Assembly (NCBI GenBank): GCA_017304655.1
Contig: JAFKLY010000004.1
Coordinates: forward strand, 186,001 to 250,000
Length of the DNA stretch: 64,000 nucleotides
DNA from: Sphingomonas sp.
GTDB lineage: Bacteria; Pseudomonadota; Alphaproteobacteria; Sphingomonadales; Sphingomonadaceae
Reading direction: 5' to 3'
Translations under genes and position numbers: made by a program
Part shown: piece after piece, positions 61,777 to 64,000 of the stretch
Position numbering within the stretch: position 1 is the first letter of the stretch
Layout of the letters: every line of letters begins with the position of its first letter
The notes under the pieces: model-generated
Database searches by the model: none
What the model was told of the DNA's origin: nothing
Seen by the model: the letters and a program-made list of their open reading frames with translations, nothing else

Positions 61777-64000
61777 GCGCGGATTTCCTTCTTGAGCTGC
61801 GCTGCGAGGAAATTCCCGCGCGCATGCAGGCCAAGGCGAGCGACGATCTCGCCCGGCTGTTCACCGAGGCATTGGCGCAGGCCGGCCTCAAGCCCGAGCG
61901 CCTGACCAGCTTCGTGACGCCGCGTCGCCTTGCCCTCATTGCGCATGGCCTGCCGCTGGCGACGCAGGCGGTGAGCGAAGAGTTCAAGGGGCCACGCACC
62001 TCCGCTCCGGCGCAGGCGCTGGAAGGCTTCCTGCGCAAGACCGGCCTCACGCAGGACCAGCTGGAGGATCGCGACGGCATCTGGTTCGCGACAGTCGAAA
62101 AGCCCGGCCGCGCAACCACGGAAGTTCTGGCCGAAGTCATCCCCGCCATCGTGCGCGCCTTTCCCTGGCCCAAGTCGATGCGCTGGGGCGATGCCAGTGC
62201 CACGACCGAGAGCCTGCGCTGGGTGCGTCCGCTGCAGGGCATTGTCGCGCTGCTCGGCGGCGAGATCGTGCCCTTCGCCATCGAAGGCGTCGGCGCCGGG
62301 CGTGAGACGGTCGGCCACCGCTTCCATTCGAGCGGCGAGATCGCCATCGAGAGTGCCGAGACCTATGCCGATCAGCTCCGCGCGGCTTATGTGATCGTCG
62401 ACCAGACCGAGCGCGCGAAGATCATCGAGACCCGTGCCGGCGCGCTCGCGCATGAGGCCGGGCTGGAGCTGATCCCGGATGCCGGGCTGGTCGCGGAGAA
62501 TGCGGGCCTCACCGAATGGCCGGTGCCGCTGCTTGGCCGGTTCGATCCCGCGTTTCTGGAGGTGCCGCCGGAGGTGATCCAGCTTACGCTGCGCATCAAC
62601 CAGAAATATTTCGTGCTGCGCGATGCCGTCGGCAAGCTGGCCAATGCGTTCATCTGCACCGCGAATATCGAGGCGAAGGACGGCGGCAAGGCCATTGTCG
62701 AGGGCAATGGCAAGGTGCTCGCCGCCCGTCTCTCCGACGCGCGCTTCTTCTGGGAACAGGACAAGAAGACGGCGCTCGCCGTGCAGGCGCAGAAGCTGGA
62801 ACGGATCACCTTTCACGAGAAGCTGGGCACGGTCGCCGACAAGGTCGAGCGCGTTGCAAAGCTGGCACGCTGGCTGGTGGAAGAAGGCATCGTCGGCGCG
62901 GATGGACCGTCCAGTGCTCCTGCGGAAGCAGGAGGCCAGGGCGATGGCGCCCAAGCTGGCCCTGGGCTCCTGCGTTCGCAGGAGCACGGTAGAGCACAAC
63001 TGGCCGACCTCGCTGAGCAGGCCGCACGCCTGTGCAAGGCCGATCTCGTGACCGAGATGGTCGGCGAGTTCCCCGAGCTACAGGGCCTGATGGGCGGCTA
63101 TTATGCCCGCGCGGAAGGCCTGCCGGATGCGGTCGCCGACGCGATCCGCGATCATTACAAGCCGGTGGGGCAGGGGGATGATGTGCCCACCGCGCCGGTG
63201 ACGGTGGCAGTAGCGTTGGCCGATAAGCTGGATACGCTGTTTTCATTCTGGTTCCTCGACGAGAAACCGACCGGTTCAAAGGACCCATTCGCACTCAGGC
63301 GTGCCGCCTTAGCGATCATAAGAACGGGGCTCGAAGCGCGCATTCGGCTACCGGTCTCTATGATGATCAAACTTTGCTTGGGAGCTTGGCACACCGACAA
63401 GGGCAGCATGCCGAAATTCTCCGAGGTAGAAAATGAAATCCGCGATTTGCTGAACCCTCAGCATTGGATTCGTATCACTACGCGCCAAGAGTCAATAGTT
63501 CTCGGTGGAGGGCTTGAAAATCGATCCGTTTCAGAGAGGATCCGTTTTAACATACAGCCGTTTGTGGTTCTGGAAGACGTCCGGAACTTTTTCGCCGACC
63601 GCCTCAAGGTCCAGCAGCGCGAAGCTGGTGTCCGCCACGACCTGATCGACGCGGTGTTCGCGCTGGGCGGGGAGGACGATCTCGTCCGCCTGCTCGCCCG
63701 CGTTCATGCGCTTCAGGCGTTCATCGGCACCGATGATGGCGTCAACCTGCTGGCGGGCTACAAGCGCGCGGCGAATATCCTCAAGAAGGAGCAGCCGGCC
63801 GGCGGCAAGGCGCAGAGCGAGGCGGGGGAGGAAGACCCCGGCGTCGCGCTGACCGATCCGCAGGTGGCCGATGCGATGCGCGTGCATGAGAGCTTCACGC
63901 CCGAGCCGGCTGAGGCGGCGCTGATCGCTGCGCTCGATATGGCCGAGCCGCGCGCGGACGCGGCCGTGGCGGCGGAGGATTTTGCCGGGGCCATGGCGGC
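61773..64000 (+). CDS. glyS: Glycyl-tRNA synthetase beta chain (partial; two insertions)
   Basis: 742 codons are open up to the right edge, with no stop. The N-terminal [14 protein letters not shown], the RRLALIA motif, [46 protein letters not shown] and [24 protein letters not shown] are intact family motifs. Two departures stand out. Residues about 379-410 ([14 protein letters not shown]…SQEHGRAQ) come from a palindromic DNA element and have no counterpart in usual GlyS. Residues about 530-605, between LEARIRLPV and FFADRLKVQ, are a divergent stretch richer in A+T codons. Both keep the frame. The C-terminal anticodon-binding region lies off the window edge. Confidence 0.93.
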   Translation, partial: MSADFLLELRCEEIPARMQAKASDDLARLFTEALAQAGLKPERLTSFVTPRRLALIAHGLPLATQAVSEEFKGPRTSAPAQALEGFLRKTGLTQDQLEDRDGIWFATVEKPGRATTEVLAEVIPAIVRAFPWPKSMRWGDASATTESLRWVRPLQGIVALLGGEIVPFAIEGVGAGRETVGHRFHSSGEIAIESAETYADQLRAAYVIVDQTERAKIIETRAGALAHEAGLELIPDAGLVAENAGLTEWPVPLLGRFDPAFLEVPPEVIQLTLRINQKYFVLRDAVGKLANAFICTANIEAKDGGKAIVEGNGKVLAARLSDARFFWEQDKKTALAVQAQKLERITFHEKLGTVADKVERVAKLARWLVEEGIVGADGPSSAPAEAGGQGDGAQAGPGLLRSQEHGRAQLADLAEQAARLCKADLVTEMVGEFPELQGLMGGYYARAEGLPDAVADAIRDHYKPVGQGDDVPTAPVTVAVALADKLDTLFSFWFLDEKPTGSKDPFALRRAALAIIRTGLEARIRLPVSMMIKLCLGAWHTDKGSMPKFSEVENEIRDLLNPQHWIRITTRQESIVLGGGLENRSVSERIRFNIQPFVVLEDVRNFFADRLKVQQREAGVRHDLIDAVFALGGEDDLVRLLARVHALQAFIGTDDGVNLLAGYKRAANILKKEQPAGGKAQSEAGEEDPGVALTDPQVADAMRVHESFTPEPAEAALIAALDMAEPRADAAVAAEDFAGAMA
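62915..62988 (+). repeat. 74-nt palindromic element inserted in frame within glyS
   Basis: Two 29-nt arms (62915-62943 and 62960-62988) are complementary at 26 of 29 positions around a 16-nt centre (62944-62959) that contains GGCGCC. Each arm is itself a small hairpin of CTCCTGC/GCAGGAG type. It codes for residues absent from other GlyS proteins. This has the architecture of REP-like or Rickettsia-palindromic-element-like repeats that live inside genes. Confidence 0.8.

Noticed and set aside
62516..62992. Plus-strand frame inside glyS ending in WAPAFAGAR
   Set aside because: It is out of frame with glyS; the ending comes from the palindromic element, not from a gene.

Overview
The window is a high-G+C alphaproteobacterial chromosome segment that looks like a sphingomonad (Sphingobium/Sphingomonas/Novosphingobium-like). 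The evidence is a Shemin-type 5-aminolevulinate synthase, a PEPxxWA-CTERM protein, a TonB receptor paired with a tyrosine phosphatase, an acyl-homoserine-lactone synthase next to a PhyH-type dioxygenase, and the gene orders mreB-mreC-mreD-mrdA-rodA and glyQ-glyS. The genus is inferred from gene content only.

Layout. (1) 1-9.4 kb is accessory: a partial nucleotidyltransferase, a VapBC toxin-antitoxin pair, a quorum-sensing cluster (luxR, then luxI-phyH-winged-helix gene with overlapping ends), a first ynfA, a TonB-dependent receptor behind several inverted repeats, a periplasmic tyrosine phosphatase and an ArsO-like flavin monooxygenase. (2) 9.4-22.7 kb looks like an integrated mobilizable element: ArdC antirestriction protein, ParB-like protein, several small element genes (one frameshifted), a repeat-rich candidate transfer origin, a ribbon-helix-helix protein, a coupling ATPase, a MobF relaxase, a lytic transglycosylase and a large serine recombinase whose reading frame runs through tRNA-Asn. 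No mating-pair-formation genes are visible, so it would need a helper. (3) 22.7-41.4 kb is core: nadK, moaA, a degenerate-GGDEF/EAL protein, hemA with an FNR-type box, murI, an O-methyltransferase, a second ynfA, folD, tRNA-Ser, a PEP-CTERM protein, a murein transglycosylase, then dac-tmk-holB-metG-tatD-MBL and a small membrane protein.

(4) 41.4-44.5 kb is a poorly coding, partly A+T-rich patch with a GMC-oxidoreductase remnant, tiny overlapping ORFs, one unrecognised gene and tRNA-Lys. (5) 44.7-64 kb is core again: the elongasome operon, mutL, two SnoaL-fold proteins, a MaoC-type protein, PhoD, ychF, rlpA, pth, rplY, two TraB/GumN paralogues, and glyQ with the first 742 codons of glyS.

The observations most worth following are a 74-nt palindromic element inserted in frame inside glyS, a second divergent insertion further along glyS, the recombinase/tRNA-Asn junction, the repeat-rich candidate oriT, the inverted repeats before the TonB receptor and the ParB-like gene, and the FNR-type box before hemA.
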